Source of the DNA: Leptasterias polaris
Lineage: Eukaryota > Echinodermata > Asteroidea > Forcipulatida > Asteriidae
NCBI GenBank assembly: GCA_037783415.1
Contig: JAZGTN010000073.1
Span: 1,488,001 to 1,552,000 of the forward strand
Length of the DNA stretch: 64,000 bases
Direction: 5' to 3'
The translations under genes and the position numbers were made by a program. The number at the start of each line of letters is the position of its first letter. The first letter of the stretch is position 1. The notes under the pieces are model-generated. The model was not told where the DNA came from. It was given only the letters and a program-made list of their open reading frames with translations, and made no database searches. This document shows positions 11,501 through 26,500 of the stretch, piece after piece.

Positions 11501-14500
11501 TTTGCTAAGCTAGATGGTAACTCTGCTCCGTGCTCTGACCTCTCTTGACCTCTGCAAGTGTAAAAATGTAACACCATTCTTAATCTTAGGGTAGCTGGAT
11601 GAATGTTTTCCCAAATGGAGAGAGAATTTGTCAAAAAGTGATTCATGTTGTGCGTGACCTTCTCAACTAATGCTGGATTTTCTGCTTGAGTTGGCGATAA
11701 ATCCAGGGCCTCATTTTTCATGATGCTGCTCTACCACATAATTTCTTTGCTTACGGTGCCCTACATGTATAAAGTGTGTTTTTGTGGGCTTTAAGTGCAG
11801 AATTCCGCGGTAGGCAGTGCCTCGAAATTGGGCCTGCCTTGATGTGACTGTGAGAGTTTTCTTTGCTACATCGGCGGGTATTTGTGTCTAAATACTTCAG
11901 CATCATCTTTTTAAATTCAAAACTTCCAAAAGTGATGAATTGTTGCAGAATTCTGCGCTAACATCCCATATAGAATCACACGCTTTACAGGACACCGTAA
12001 ACGGAGAACTTTAAACAGGGCAACATTTTGCCAACACGGTGCATTTTGTGATACTGAAGGAAGGCCTCATATAAATACAAAATGGTGGTCAGTATTTAAA
12101 GAAATGAAATGTTTATAGATAGATATTGTGGTCTAGAGAAGAGAGTCATATTAAGTGGTCAGACTGAACGAGGGTTACAAATTATTGCTGGTCCTACTAC
12201 TCAGTGACCTACATGTATCTGTCAAAAAAACAAACAAAAAATCAACTTGGTTTTTATAAAAAATTATTAATATACTCATTACTGTTAAAAATTTCTGCAA
12301 GTTGCAGTACCTAAGGCCAGGTAAAATAAATAACATGTTGCTCGTCCCCGCCCGCTCCGATTTTGGAGGCCGCACAGAATTTTTTGTTATTTGTTAGGCC
12401 AAGTAAACAAAAATACCAGTTGATCGTCCGGGTTTTTTCAAAAAGAGGAGGATGAGGGCCTTTTTATTTTTTATTTTTTATTTCTTTCGAAGGTGGCCGC
12501 CAAGCATTTTAATTCAAACTGGCCACCAATTCTTCACCACTTACTTTCTGTAGTTACAAGTTCTAAAAGATTGGTAAGTTTAATATAAAAAAACCCAGAA
12601 AATGTGTCTTTTTGAAAAAAAAAAGTAAAATAAAAAATAACAATAAAAAGGATGCGGCCTCAAAAAAGCATGAGGGAGGGGACGATATTTTCTAAAAAAT
12701 TCTAAAAATCGTTGAAATCAATTTACATATTGAGAGCTATTTCAAATGTATCCTTCATTTTTATTGAGCAATTTCATCATCTTTCTTGCATGTAGGCCTA
12801 CAAAAAATGCTATTTCCACAAAGCAATCGTGAGAAAATCCTCATTTTCTTTGAACGTTTTGCCCTTCACGTTTGCATGCCACAGTTCTTTTTTGAACGAG
12901 ATCTTTGCACCAGGACGTGATGACACACACACACACACACAGAATAATTTTGGAGCAAAAGTAAGAAGAACTCTTTTAAAGAATAACAATATGTATCGAA
13001 ATGGACACAGAAACACACATGGCGACTTTAAACAGAATTTGAGGACATACAGAACATGCTCATAAAACCATCTTCAAATACGATATGGCGGCCATCTTAG
13101 ACATGGTGGCCATCTTGAAAAAAAAAAAATAAAAATTGAAAATAACAAATAACAAGGACCTCCCCTCACCAACTTTTTAAAAAGTCCGGACGAGCAACAT
13201 GTTATTTATTTTACTTGGCCTAATACATAACAGTTTCATAATAATTACACTATTTAGTATGAACGACGTATCACTAGATTTGCCATCTTGTGTTCCCAGG
13301 AAGTGACCTACATGTATCATGTGCTTACTATGTTGTTTACAAGGCGTCGTCTTTTTAGGGGCAGAATTTTGTGGTAAGACTAAGAGGAGTCATGAAATCG
13401 GACCCTTGTCACTTTGTGGGACTAGTGACAAAATGTAATGGCTACATGTAGGTTACATTATTTCTTGGTAAGTGCTTCAGGTGTAATAACAATCATCGAC
13501 AACATGTAACACATGTTGTCTTCTACTCTTCTTCTTCAAAACATACTCGGGTCATCAGGTTTTACTGACCGGGTAATGAGATAAAAGCATGACACAAGTT
13601 TAGACTAATAGTAAATACCTTATTAAAGTGAAACTTCATCATCGGTTTTTGGAAGAGACTATATTAATTCCCACTGTGTAGCGTTCAGTAACTGCACTGT
13701 ACAAAACAACTTGCAAAAATCTCACAACATTCGGTTGTCATACTGAAGAAGAATAACATTCTATGTTTCGGGTCTGGAATTTCATGTTGTGTGTTATCTT
13801 GTTAGGCCTACCTTCCTATACAGCAATCCTTCACCGATCTTGAACTCTTGGTGGCAGCAGATATGCCTCCATTACTGCGGTGTACCTGGGTGGTACTGCG
13901 CTGCCTAGCGACTGGTATAAGGTTTGGGCTACACGGCGATCATTTGATCAGTCACGGGTTATTGGACTTTTACTTTGCAAATCGCTTAAACCCGTCGCTA
14001 GGCAGCGCAGTACCACCCAGGTACCACCGCAATAATGGCGGTATCTGCTGCCACCAAGAGTTCAAGATCGGTGAAGGATTGCTGTATAGTTGAATAACTA
14101 CTACATGTACAATACATGTGGATATTTAGTGCCACAGAGGGTGAAGCCCCTGTTGCCCTGGTCTTGGCCTTGATGCCCTTTCACAAATTTCCAAAAGACT
14201 TCAGATTTTCCAATAGAATTGCCATTTGCAAATTGAAAATGGCCTTGCCCTTTTAAAGATGAAAGAAACCCTGGGCCTGATGAGCTGTCAGAAAATTCAT
14301 ACGGATGATCAACTCACCAGAAAATGTTCATATATATACTGTACGCCTACTTCTTTATTTTGATTGTGTCAATCAAAATAAGTGACAGTGAATTGTTGGC
14401 TCTTTCCTCAATTTTCGACAATATTTCAGATGAAAACGTTCCCCTTTACATAAACTTTACAATCGGATTGAAATTTGTCATCCGAGGTGAAAAATTGATT

Positions 14501-17500
14501 GAGTGGGCATCTCACAAAGTGTTACAACCTATTCATTTATGAGACTTTAATTTTTTTTTAACCACACTTAAAAAATTTACCGCCCACACGGAATACAATG
14601 TCTGCATTCGGCTGCAAACTAGATTAACATTTGTGGGGGAAAATATTTGAGTATGCATATTTTGTGAGATGAAATCATGTTTTGAGAAACCCATATGGTA
14701 GGATGTGAGTGGAATTCCCCGGCAAATGATTAGAAGCATATACGCATAAATTGTGTCATGTCATTTCAGATATTGGATTAGACTTGCACTAAAGACATGT
14801 TGCCATATTTTTTTCATTTTCCCGCTAACTTGTTTATCCAGGCGTTCTACAAAAAGGAAGAAAGGCACTGCACTTTTACAATTTAATAATAATAATTGTG
14901 AACATATTTATAATTGGACAAATAGATTTAGGACAAATAGACAGTATGGTCCGTATAAGTCTCGCTCGTATTCAAACATTTTTGGGACACTTTGCTATAA
15001 TGCGTAAAGGAAACAAACTTTAAGTGATTTTTCTCCCAAATGCTAGCCCTTATCCTCTACTCTGTCTTTAACAGAACTCCTCGATTATACATAATTGACA
15101 CATGTACTTCATAAATGATCTTTTCCTGGAAAGGTGGGGGAGGTCGGGCCCGAAGTTGTAGGTTTCCCATAACAAGGCTGTTTGTGTTTAACCCACTGTA
15201 TAATTCCCCCGATAGATGGATTTGAAATTACAGTAGGCTAGAGAATCAACACCAGGATTGCAAGAATTTGTGTGTTAGCTGTTTATGTTATTCTCTCGGT
15301 ACACTACCCCTGTTGTTTGAATTATTTTTTTATTTTAATATCATGTTTTTATGGCGTGGTTGGCAGTAATTCCGATCCAATGAATGGGGCATCCGTGCTG
15401 CATTACCTCATGTATGACTCACGCAGTCGGAATTTATTCAGCTATCAATGTGCCCTTGACTTGTCATTGTGATTGGAGTGTGTGGCATGAACCAGTACAA
15501 AAGAGCTAGACTCACATATGTGCCAAGTTCACGGACAATTTCCACATGGTAGACGTGATTGAGCTATGCTTAGTGGATAGAACTAGAAGAATTTGGTTCT
15601 TGTTTGTTTTTCTGTAAGCTTGGCGGATGGAAAGTACCATGCAGCGTCCAGTGGCCGAATGCCAGTTAAAACACCCGAGGACCAGTCAAAATACTACATT
15701 GAGTGGTCTGGTTGGCTAGCTTATTACATGTACTCACCACAGCTACAATTCTAAACCACTGATTGTAAAACCACTACTACCTTAAATTACCATTCCCTTT
15801 TAAATGGCAATGTGGAAAGGATACCTTAAAATACCAGTGAAAAAAAGCTGGTGGACCCAGTGCAAGGACACAAAAGAGGTTTACTGGTTCATCTGGTTTA
15901 TCACTGAAACAGTTAAAGCCAAACCCTGACAATCATTATGTTAGAATTCTGCTTTGTGATTGGATATTGACACACCGAATAAAACGGCTGCTAACAGAAA
16001 TTGGTCAGTTGTATGGTTGTATATAAAAAATTGAAACAAATTAAAGCCAAATATTTTTCTGGTGCAGAGCTCATGTTTTGTAACTCTGAAAAAAAGCAGA
16101 CTTAAATGATGTAGAAATCTTGATAGAAATTGGCTTAGTAGGTAATATTAACACAAAGTTTACAAACCCATCAAATTCTAACTGCATGCTTTGTTTGATG
16201 CTACATTTGTGTACATGGTTTGGGATTTAGGATTTTTTTTTGTGACTGCTGAAACCTTGATTTAAAAATACTAACTGAAAAGAAAACGAGCATTTAAAAT
16301 ATGAGAATGCTGCATTTGTTAAAATTCTCATAAATTGTTGACTAATCGTTAGGAGTAACTTGCCCAAAAATAACAACCAATTTTACAGCTGAGTGAAGTT
16401 TGAAGTGCTTTGTTGTGATTGCGGTTTAGAGGGTTGACTTTATAGAGGGGTATTACATATCGCTTATTGGGGATTATCATAACAAGTGGGTTTTCCATTT
16501 ACCAGGTAGGTGGAGTGTGACACATCATGTGTACATTTCTGAGAACTGTATTGTAAATGTGGTAGGGATCTGTACTAATTTCATAAAAATTATCATAAAA
16601 AGCCTAATTATATCTCTTCTTCCGGTATAAATACGTTTAAAACGCTTGGTTGAGACGACCGGAAATTTATTGACAATACTAATTTTGTGAGGGAAGAAAA
16701 GGTGTGTCGAACATGGGGGCAAACCACAGCCAGATACATGTCCGGCACTCAACAGTGCAGAAAATTGCTCTTTCGCTGTGACCTCTCTATCGGAAAGTAA
16801 GGCAGCGGCTTTAGGAAGGAGATATCCTTTTTCATCCTAGTTTTCAATTAACATAACCATCAAATCAACCTGTGAAAATGTCATAATTTGTCTCCCTTTT
16901 CCCCCGATTTGTGTGTGTTTGTAAAAACACTGAACAACAGTCTTGTTTGATCAAAGATTTCTTGGAAACAATGTACATGTTCATATGTTGCAGTATAATT
17001 TTGCATTTAATCCAGATAAACTTGAACCGTCTCTTTTGGGAGGAGTGTTGGGTCTGAAAAGAGCCGGTGTGTTCTTGATGTTTCAAAACAGTATACACTG
17101 CTTAGTCTCAGTCTCTGCTCGTCACCCACAGACTGCAATGTCTCTTTTCAGAGCCACCATTCCTTCCAAAAGAGATTTACATGTACACATGGCTGTATTC
17201 CGCAGGTTTACAAATGCTTACTAAACTTTAAAGTTACTTCTTACAATCCACACCATTTATTAAAGCCCATATTTTATATTGAGTTGGGATACTGAACACT
17301 AGCCAGCTGGACCACGGGAAAGAATTTGGACTGGTCTTCATTTGGTGTAATTGGCCATTGGCCAGCAGAGGACTGTTAAGGGAGAACACTTCCCATTGGC
17401 TAAACCCTGAAAAAGTTATGGGCAAACCCACCCTGTTGTACCCTCAAACGCCAATTCTTCTCAGAACCAACCCTTCACTGTACCTGGGCCCAACTTCATG

Positions 17501-20500
17501 GCTTTGCTTACCATTAGCAAAGAATCGGCGCTTATGGAAGCAGGGAATTCCGCGCTTACATCAAGCGTATTTCACGGGTTAGCATGGAATTTTTGCTTGT
17601 GCTCTTGCGTATGTAGTCCACGTTACTAGGCACTCTACGCTTACACAGCTAGTGCAGAAATTTTGCACTTGCTCGATAAGTGGAGAATGGTGATCGCAAG
17701 TGCAGAATTCAGCGGTAAGCAGAGCCATGAAATTGGGCCCTGGGCCCAATTTCATAGAGCTGTTTAAGCAGAAAATATTGCTTAACAATTTTCTGCTTAG
17801 CAGAATTGAGCAGGTTAGCAAAATTGAGCAGGATACCAGTCTCAAATTGTACACATGACATGGGATTTTGGATGGTAACCCTAATCTGGGAAGCATTATT
17901 TTTTGCGCTTAGCTACTGTTTGTGTTTAGGTAATGTTGTACTTTCTAACTACTGTAACTGTACGTGTACTGTATAATGTATTTTATGTACACTAAAGGGT
18001 GTGTGCTCACCATGTGGTGCATGTTCTTCTGCTGAACCTGGGGTTGTTTGTCTCTGTTTCACACTGCACCCAGTGGTGGCATGCTGGTTCTATTCAATGC
18101 AATATTGACACAGTCTGAGTGCTGTTGCTCCACCATCAACAACCCAACAATGACTTGACAAAAACATGCCCCTTACCTCATTGGATTTGCCTCTACCATT
18201 TTCGTACTGTTGATGTAAATACAGGTGCCAAGAGTTGTCTCCCATTTTCCACCAGTTTTTTGTTGGGGTGATGTTTTAGCATTGGTGATAAAATGTTGTC
18301 TGAGTGTTTGATGTTCTGACTTTTGAGCTAAACTTGTTTATCCTGTTCGTATAAAAGTGTGACGTAATTACACTATGAGCCACGCCCACGTCACATTAAC
18401 TGGCTTCACTGATTAGGAGAAGCTCATTGAAGTTGCATTGAGCGTGAGCTAGTTTAAAAACTAGTTCATAAATCATCAAAGGAAATTCTTTTTTTCATAT
18501 ACATGTACCTTCCATGGGGAAGGTCTTCATGAAATTGGTTAGTTTTTAATGCATGCCAGCTTTGTTAAACAATTCCGGTCTAGTTAACATTTTGAGCTGC
18601 AAGCCCTGTGGCCTTTGAAATTTTTACCCTAAGTCGAGCTCAGGAGGGAATATTTAACCTACATGTACACATGTACATACAATGTATATTTGTAGTGTGC
18701 TCATGTATTGTAGTATTTGACACAAAACGTCTGGCACTTCAGTTTTTTTCCCCTTGACCAACCCCCCAGGGCTAGTCAACAGTGTACACTTGATAAGCCT
18801 GCATAATCAATTTGGGCTAGCTGGTGTGATATCTGTGTGGTATTTTCATGGAAAATAAACACAATTTTACAAACACACACTGACTCTTTCTTGTCTAGTA
18901 TGGCAGACTACATGTACTTGAGAAGCACGTTTGACCATGATTAGACTACAAAACCCACAAAAGTCTTGACTAGGTTTGTACAGTATGTATGCCAGGCTCA
19001 AAATCAAGCCCTGACATACGGTCTTTTCACACGATCGATCAACGTCCGATCCGTGTCAAAATCTACATGGTTCAACTCAGTTTAGATTCGGTAAAATTTC
19101 AACACGGTTCAAATTCGCTCTGCTTTCACACTAGGCTCTGCGCAAAATCAGTTTGTGGGTTACGATCCAAGTATTGTGCGACCGTTTCACACTGCCAGGG
19201 TCCTGTACGGATGAAAGCGGAAAACTCCAATACTACTGCGTGCAGATGGCGCCATGCACACTGACTAAACACGGATCGAAAATGAACCCAGAGGTGTTCA
19301 CACTACAGCTTTCGACATGTGTTAGAATTTTCGACGTGGATCAAGAGCGCTCAACCCACCTCCCGAGCAGGGTTGGTTTAGACACGTATCAAGCGCTCTG
19401 ACACGGGTCAAAATCGTGTTGAAATGCTGTAGTGTGAAAAGGTCAGTCCAGATTACATGGATCGGACTCGTGTCCAACACAGAGATTTTCTATAGTGTGA
19501 AAAGGCTATTCTTGTAAAGATGCTGTGGTGATACATGCAGACCTGGGGTCGATTTCACAAAGCACTAAGATTCATCTTAAGACGAGTTATCAGTATTACC
19601 ATAGTGATTTGTATTGTGACATCACTCTTTGTGACATCACATCAACTGCGATGGATTTGCAGTTACGATCAATCTTAACTCTTTGTGAAATCGAGCCCTG
19701 AAACTACAATTGCAATTTTTCCTGGAAGGGAACCGCAATGAGGGCAATTTTATTTTCCATTGGAACTTCTCAATGGGCACCAATGCAATGATCAGGGCGG
19801 CATGGAGGCCTCCTTCTTCGCCTCCGCGAGAAGTATCAGTGTACCATTGTACTTGAATCTTGGACATGACTGTGACATGTTCATTGTACGTCTTCCTCAA
19901 AAAGAAAAAAAGTGGTGCACTGTACCCTTTAAGACAGAATGGTATTAGTATTCTTGATTTCCTGTGAGCACAGAGAAAGATCCATTCTACATGATGTGAG
20001 TTGATAACATCTCCCCAGGCTATGCTCAAACAAAGATTTGTTCAAAGAAACAAGGGAAAGTGAAAGAGGAAAAAATGACTTGGTTTAACGAAGTGGATCG
20101 GAAGTCAAAGGGAAGAGGAATAATCAACGAGGTCAGACAGAGAGACGAGAATAATTGACAGCAATTTACATGTCGGCCTACAGTGTTCATACAATGACGT
20201 TTAGAGAGATAATGTGGTTCAGATAGGGTCTTGTTGCTAGCATTTGATAATAGTTTGCGCTACATTTGTCCACGATAGAGAATTGTTTGTTTGAGGTCGT
20301 TATCTCTAAATATGGACCGTGCAAGTCTCGCGCATATTGGAACATTTGGGGATCACTTTGGTCCCACGTACATTTCTTTAATGCGTGAAGGAAACAAACT
20401 CATACACTTTAATGGGTCCCAGTATTCGAATACGTGCGAGACTTGCAAAGTCTATTGACGTTTTGTTATGACAAGGCGGCCAGAGAAAACCTTAACTACA

Positions 20501-23500
20501 TGTATTGCACATTTCTCAACCACAATCCACCAATCGTGACATGGTTGAAACTTTCATTTGGCGGACTGCGCACGTAGTCACTCTAAAACATTTAGAATCA
20601 GTCCACAATTGTTACCACATTTACAATTGCAATCATTTATACAATTGTATACTGTAACTTACTTTTCAGAGAGCTTCTCCTCTTCAACTTGACCTTTGGA
20701 CCTCTCTTGAATATTTACCTTTCAACTTGATGTTTCAAAATTATTATCACTATTACCGATTGGTTTTATCAGGCAAACAAACATAATACTGTCCGAAGAA
20801 GGGATTTATTCTGTCCATTGTTCATTACAAATAATTCAAACTGGAAATGTTGACATTTTTATGGGTTCATTGTCACATCAAAATCTTTGAAGCAAAATTT
20901 ACGAAATAACTTATTGAAAAGTAGAAAATAACGACTGTGTGTTGAAACAGTTTGATTTATGTGGTGTCATGTATATACTTTTCAGTGGTTAATACTCGTC
21001 GTTGGATTTCGTCTTTGAGAGGGCAAGGCCATTTTTATATTTCAAAGGGCGCTTCCATTGGAAAATCTTTGGGAAAGTTTTGAAGGGGGCTCCAAGGCCA
21101 AGACCAGGGCAACAGAGGCAATGGCCTCTGTGTAATTTCAGAGCTGAGTAAAATAACAGGTACAGTAGTGTACATCAATCAATCTATCAATCAATCAATC
21201 ATCAGGCATTTGTAGAGGGCCATCTATCTACATGTACTTGCCTAATCCTAGGCACTTAATAGGGAAGTCAAGAAAAAGTTAAAGGGACACGTTGCCTTGG
21301 ATCGGGCGAGTTGGTCTATGAAAAGCGTTTGTAACCATTTGTTATAAAATGCATATGGTTAGAAAGATGCTTTAAAAGTAGAATACAATGATCCACACAA
21401 ATTGCATGGTTTTACTTTTACTTTGCGAACTAACATGGTCCGCCATTTTGTGGAGTCAAAATGGCGTGCCGTGTTAGTTCACGATGTAAAAGGAAAACCA
21501 CGCAATTTCGAGGCATATTTGTGTGGATCATTATATTTTACTCTTAAAACATCATTCTAACCATATGCATTTCATAACAAACGGTTTCAAACGCTTTTTC
21601 ATAGACCAACTTGCCTGATCGATCCAAGGCAACGCGTCCCTTTAAAGACACAGGAGCTCACAGAATTTCATGTCTAGATGACAAGTGCAATGAACTAACT
21701 GTTAAGCAGATTCAAAGAGATAAGTCTTAAGCTGGCTTTTGAAGATCTGTAAGGAGTCTAGTATGTCTAGTTTGATAGGGAAGATAATTCTGTAGCTTTG
21801 GTGCACATGAAACGAAGCTTCTGTTACTGATGAAGAATGAGATTTAGGAATGTTCAACATTAGTTTGTACGTTTGTGTAGTGTGATCAGATGGTGCAGAT
21901 TGAGTGGTGATGACATAATAGCTTTGAGATAAAGTACAGGCTTGGTTATGAATAAAGAAAAAGAAAAAAAATAGTTTCAATAGTGATGAGGTTCGTATCA
22001 ATCATACAGAGAAATACATCCGTCAAAGTCGGAGAAATCACCATCGCTCGCCATGCCGCAATCGTAGTCATGTAACTTGTTTGACAAACCATTCAGTGCT
22101 CATGTTTTCTTAGTGAATGTACCCCAGTCCAGAAACTTCCCAGAGGTATTTGCCTGCCTGCCCCTAGTCATTGCCTTGGTGCCCCTTAAAATGCCCCAGT
22201 ACAAATTTACATTTTCCTGGTGCCCTTTGTCAAGGGAAAAATCTGCCTTGCCTCAAATGCCCTTAGGATTTAGTGTCAGACCTGGATGATGTGACAAGTC
22301 ATCAACTGAAGGCTGACGGACCCTAGTAATCAATTCTCCCATCACAATCACATCACCAGTCGGAGAGAAGACTATTGCCTTGGTGCCCCTTGAAATTTTC
22401 CATTTGATACAAATTTTCCTCAGAGAGATGCTTTTTAATGTACTAAGGAAAAAACTGCCTTGCTCTCACCAGAACAAAGTATAAGTCCCGCTTAAGCTTG
22501 GTGATGATAAATAATGAGTTTGAACATAGAGCTGTTCTGCGGTTTGGACTGTAATTGAAACATCTAAAATTGACATGGAGACAATGCAAAGTCTTGTAAC
22601 ATATTTGTCGTCATTTGGGTCAATTCATGTTCTCTTAGAGAGAAATAAGTTCAAACTCAAACGTTTTCCCACAGTAGATGATTCAGACCTGTAGACTATA
22701 TCCCTCAAGACGATCAGTACATGAGGGACAAAGAACGAGGGCCAGTACCCTCTTCTTTTCTCCACACCCATTCAAGATGCTTTGTGGGAGCTGATCCCCA
22801 CCCCCAATCTGCCTAAACCCCTGAGGTATGCCAATTCAAAGACCCTCTTTTATTCCCACTGTGCCTGGGTCCCGCACACCACCTCCTCCTCAAAATCATG
22901 CTTTCTTAGAATGGCTCTTTATCAGTGGGCGATGGGGGTTTTGTGTGCAGCATGACGACAAAATGTTGGTCAATTGTCAAAGGCTGTACATTGTGTACAC
23001 ATTGAATCAGTGTTCTGCAAATCGGCTTTTGAACTCGTTCTCGATTATAAGCTGGAGAGGGCGCTCTCTATGGACGGAAAGGCAATATACTTACACATGA
23101 GGGTGTCTTTTGCAGACAGGCTTGTTAAATTTAAACATTTGATTGTGCATCCAATCAGCGCAAGTGCCAACAACAGGATGAATAGGAGACGATAAAGAAA
23201 TGATACGTTTGATGTGGGAGAGAAACCCAAACAATTTCAAACATTTATCTGAATTCATTTTTTTTTTATGTCTGCCTGGTGAAAAAAAATGCTGATATTT
23301 TCTCTGGATAAGATAAGTCCTGTTCTTTGATCTACTTCCCTAGCACTGAGGATACTGTTCCCTAAAGCTCCTTAAAATCTATAACTCCAGGGGTTAGTAG
23401 AAGGCGGAAATACCATCATTTCAACATACCTCCTGAGATCCAATGTTCAGAATTTTTCGTACATCAAATCTACATTCAAGAATGCTTCACATGCTGGTCT

Positions 23501-26500
23501 GCATGTGCATTGAAGTACAACCCTTTGAGAAGTTAATGGTGATTGAAAAAATGTACATTGTATACAAATCGTTCACATCAAGTACATACACTGTACATTC
23601 AAGTGAAATACTTGAAAGTGTTGGTCTGCACAACTTGCATTTACATGTACATGAGTTAACCGTATGAGAGTTTGAAGAGCAAAACCATGTAAAAAAAGCT
23701 TGCACATGGAAACCACATTCAAGTATGCTTCAAATGTTTATCCTGCACTTGCAGTGACAATCACGTAAAGAGTTTTATCTTGTGTATCTAGAACAGAATC
23801 CCTTGAGTGTTTGGACAGACTGAATAGCGACTCAAGTATGCTATGGTATAATCATGCTTAAAGAAGGGCTCCTTGACGGTAGAATCCAGTTTAGTGATCC
23901 ACTCATTTTCGAATAGATAGAGTCCATATGAAGATTAAACCAAAATAACAAGTCTCCGACGACACTTTAGAACGGTGTAAAATGCCACTGTGTTTGGTAT
24001 CCTTCAAGAGCACTAATCGATCGTGTCACATTTGAAATATGTTTCTCTGTAGGTTTTGGTAAATAGAATGTTTTTTAAGTTCATTCCTGAATTTTTATGA
24101 TTTTCAATTCAAACTGCGTTGAATTTTACCTTTTGACTGTCACAACAAATTTCCCCTTTGGAATGATCAGACCCATTTGTTTTTGGTTGTTCGATGACAT
24201 CACGTTTCAAATTTCGCTATGAAAGAGTATCAAATAAAATGGTGTTTTACACCATTTTACTGTGAGGTTAGAGACTTGCAATTTTTCCCCACTTTCATGA
24301 GGACACTTATCTATTGGGAAAATTAGTGCATTACAAAACTCAAATGGACCTTGGAGTCTTTCTTTAAGACGTGAATGATACAGTTCACGCAAATAGGTGT
24401 TCATCTTCTATCTGTTTGTATTCATTACGTAATCTCTCATCTCTCATCTTCTGTTTGTCCATCTCCAGATTCAAGTAGCTGTCAAGTATCTGAGTCCGGA
24501 GAGACTGTCTGCCGACAAAGCTCAAGACTTCGTCAAGGAAGCTGCCATTATGTATTCCCTAAATCACGACCACTTGGTCAAGTTGTTTGGAGTCGTTCTC
24601 GATGTTGAAGCGTCGTTAATGCTTGTGAGTTTCATAAACAGACCGGGGACTGGGTCTTAATTTCATGGCTTTGTTTACTGTGGAATTCTGCGCTTCCCGG
24701 TCACCCTTGTCTGCTTATAGGGTTAGCAACAAATGTCTGTGCTAGCTATGTATTAGCAAGAATGCTTAGTCACATGAAAGTGCAGAAAACAAAATTTCTT
24801 GCATACCTGTAAAACAAATCAAATATTTTATACAGCAAGGATTTCTGTGCAACGTAAGCGCTGATTTTTTGCTTTCGATAATGATAAGCAGAGATAGGAA
24901 TTCGCTAAGCACTTGCAGCATTATTTGTTAAACAGAATCGGAGGTCCCCTTAAATGGGCAGGGCATTAGTGTCTTGCTGACAGATGCAGATACTATGACC
25001 TATTGTATGTAATAATAATAATACTCGGTTCTTATATAGCGTTTTATCACACCCCTAGGGGCGTATCAAAGCGTTCAGTATTTTTTCCTGCAAGGTATGT
25101 GGAGCTACGTTTTGAAGTATGAGACCTTTTCCTTTACATAGCACCATGTAATGGTTTACAAGGTGCTGTGGCGCAATATGCAGCCAATCAAACCAGGAAC
25201 ACCGGAGCGAACCCCTTCTCTTTACGATAAGTGCATTACACAACACACGGGCCCAACGGCTTTACGTCCCATCCGAAGGACGAAGCGATAATGGTTAAGT
25301 GTCTTGCTTAAGGTCACAAGTGTCACGACCGGGACTCGAACCCACACTCTGCTGATCAGAAACACCAGAGCTTGAGTCCAGGGTTCTTAATAACTCGGCC
25401 AGGACACGCCGCAATGTACTACTCTGCATGAATTCAAACAAACACCTTCTGCATTCACCTCGGCCAAAAATTCACGGAGATGTTAAAGCTGGGGATCGGG
25501 TTCAAATCCAGTCTTGGGGCCTGAGAAAAAAATAATTTGCTTTCTGTAACTCGACGGACCGTTAAAAAATCTGACGATTGTACAATTTTTTTTTTTATAT
25601 CAATAATTTTAAAATATATTATATTTGTTTCCTGACAAAGGAATGTGGTTCAAAAGAAAGGGAATCAAAAGACTGTCAATCTGAGAAACGCTTCTGCATA
25701 AAATGTTTCTCAGATTGTGTATTCCAATTACGGGTTATTGTTCCTGCGTGGACATAACCACTCAAGATTTTTTGGTGAAATCTCAAAATCACTACCACCT
25801 TTTGAACTGAAATTTTCATAGGTTAGTTGTACAATAGGATTAAAACAATCGAATGGTTCTAAAAACCAAAGGTATACTTTTCCTTTTAACTAATAAAGTA
25901 TGAGAAGAAACGCAACAAATACTGGCCGCAGTCAATTGTGCTTAACTTGGGCAGTTGTACCACTAGCACTTCCATTGAGCTTTATGGCTCGGATACAAGG
26001 AGAGCAAAGACAGAAATCTGATCAATCATTTTCTCGTTTTCAGGTGACCGAGTTTGCAGCGTTACGCTCCCTTCTGGAGAACATTAAGCAGCCAAGTCTT
26101 CGCCCCTCCTTCCCCATCACCCTCCTCCTAGAGTTTGCTGGTCAGATTGCCGACGCTATGAAATACCTTCATCTGTCAAATATCATCCATCGAGACCTCG
26201 CAACAAGAAATATTCTGCTCTTTGTGGACGATGATGTGAGTTTCGTTTACAGCTGTTCAGAAACCCCAAACAGCATATTTTATTACTTGTTTTTTTATTT
26301 TCACGTATCCTGCTCGGTTGAGTTAGCAAAAACAAAGCAGATAGAATGAGTGTTAGAAAGCTACCCCGCCTTAAACATATTTTAACTGCCATCCACTGTT
26401 TTTGTCACATGTTTTCTTAAAGTAGAACAAAAAGATGTCTTCACATCTTAACATTCTACATAATACAGTATGGATACTTTCACGAGCCTGTTCTAAACAG

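Noticed and set aside
25900..26349. A separate 149-codon protein at exon 4
   Set aside because: It is exon 4 read through both flanking introns; only 26044-26235 shows kinase sequence.
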